This document shows positions 61,870-62,000 of a stretch of 62,000 nucleotides of DNA, piece after piece. Under the pieces are notes generated by a model. The model had not been told where the DNA came from. It was given only the letters and a program-made list of their open reading frames with translations, and ran no database searches. Each line of letters begins with the position of its first letter. Position 1 is the first letter of the stretch. The position numbers and the translations under genes are program-made. This stretch comes from Chrysomallon squamiferum (lineage: Eukaryota > Mollusca > Gastropoda > Neomphalida > Peltospiridae): contig CM022665.1 of assembly GCA_012295275.1 (NCBI GenBank), positions 25,006,946 to 25,068,945 of the forward strand. The letters are read 5' to 3'.

Positions 61870-62000
61870 CTTTTAAAATATACGTTAAAAATAACGTAAG
61901 AACACGTTGTTGTGTTGTATGTATGAGGGTAGACGTGTATATATTTATGTATGTATTTTAGGGTTTGAATAGTCTCTGTCTTGTGCACGTCTGATTAGAC

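Overview
The window is animal nuclear DNA: AT-rich, full of di-, tri- and tetranucleotide arrays (CT/GA, TG, AAT, TATG, CAGA), with small exons bounded by GT-AG splice sites and spread over long introns. The two genes and the repeat style suggest a mollusc, most likely a cephalopod. That is an inference from the overall look, not from a diagnostic marker. There is no operon, CRISPR array, rRNA or convincing tRNA.

Two protein-coding genes are supported, both on the minus strand. (1) 15442-37666 is a seven-exon gene for a 396-residue cell-surface protein with a signal peptide and three immunoglobulin domains, of the lachesin / IgLON / DIP family. Every exon junction keeps frame, one intron uses a GC donor, and the first coding exon lies 12 kb from the second. 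(2) 56165-61869 is the 3' part (seven exons) of an ionotropic glutamate receptor: ligand-binding lobes S1 and S2, M1, the pore loop, M3, M4 and a very short tail. Its amino-terminal domain lies beyond the window's right edge. The receptor has lysine at the Q/R position, aspartate where AMPA and kainate receptors have the glutamate-binding Glu, EYTAN in place of SYTAN, and a one-nucleotide frame discrepancy at one exon junction.

Layout: 1-15441 is downstream of the Ig gene and holds no gene I can support, only repeats, a CRE-containing promoter-like patch near 3.5 kb and two degenerate tandem repeats. 15442-37666 is the Ig gene. 37667-56164 is intergenic, a mix of microsatellites and long islands of balanced, non-repetitive, non-coding sequence that look like candidate cis-regulatory elements. 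56165-62000 is the receptor gene, with a decayed but terminally complete Tc1-like transposon inside one of its introns.

Both genes encode proteins of kinds used at neuronal surfaces: an adhesion/recognition molecule and a ligand-gated channel. No direct functional link between them is visible beyond their shared orientation. The less expected observations are the receptor's pore and ligand-site substitutions, the frame break, the GC-AG intron, candidate alternative exons in the Ig gene, and several undescribed repeat families.
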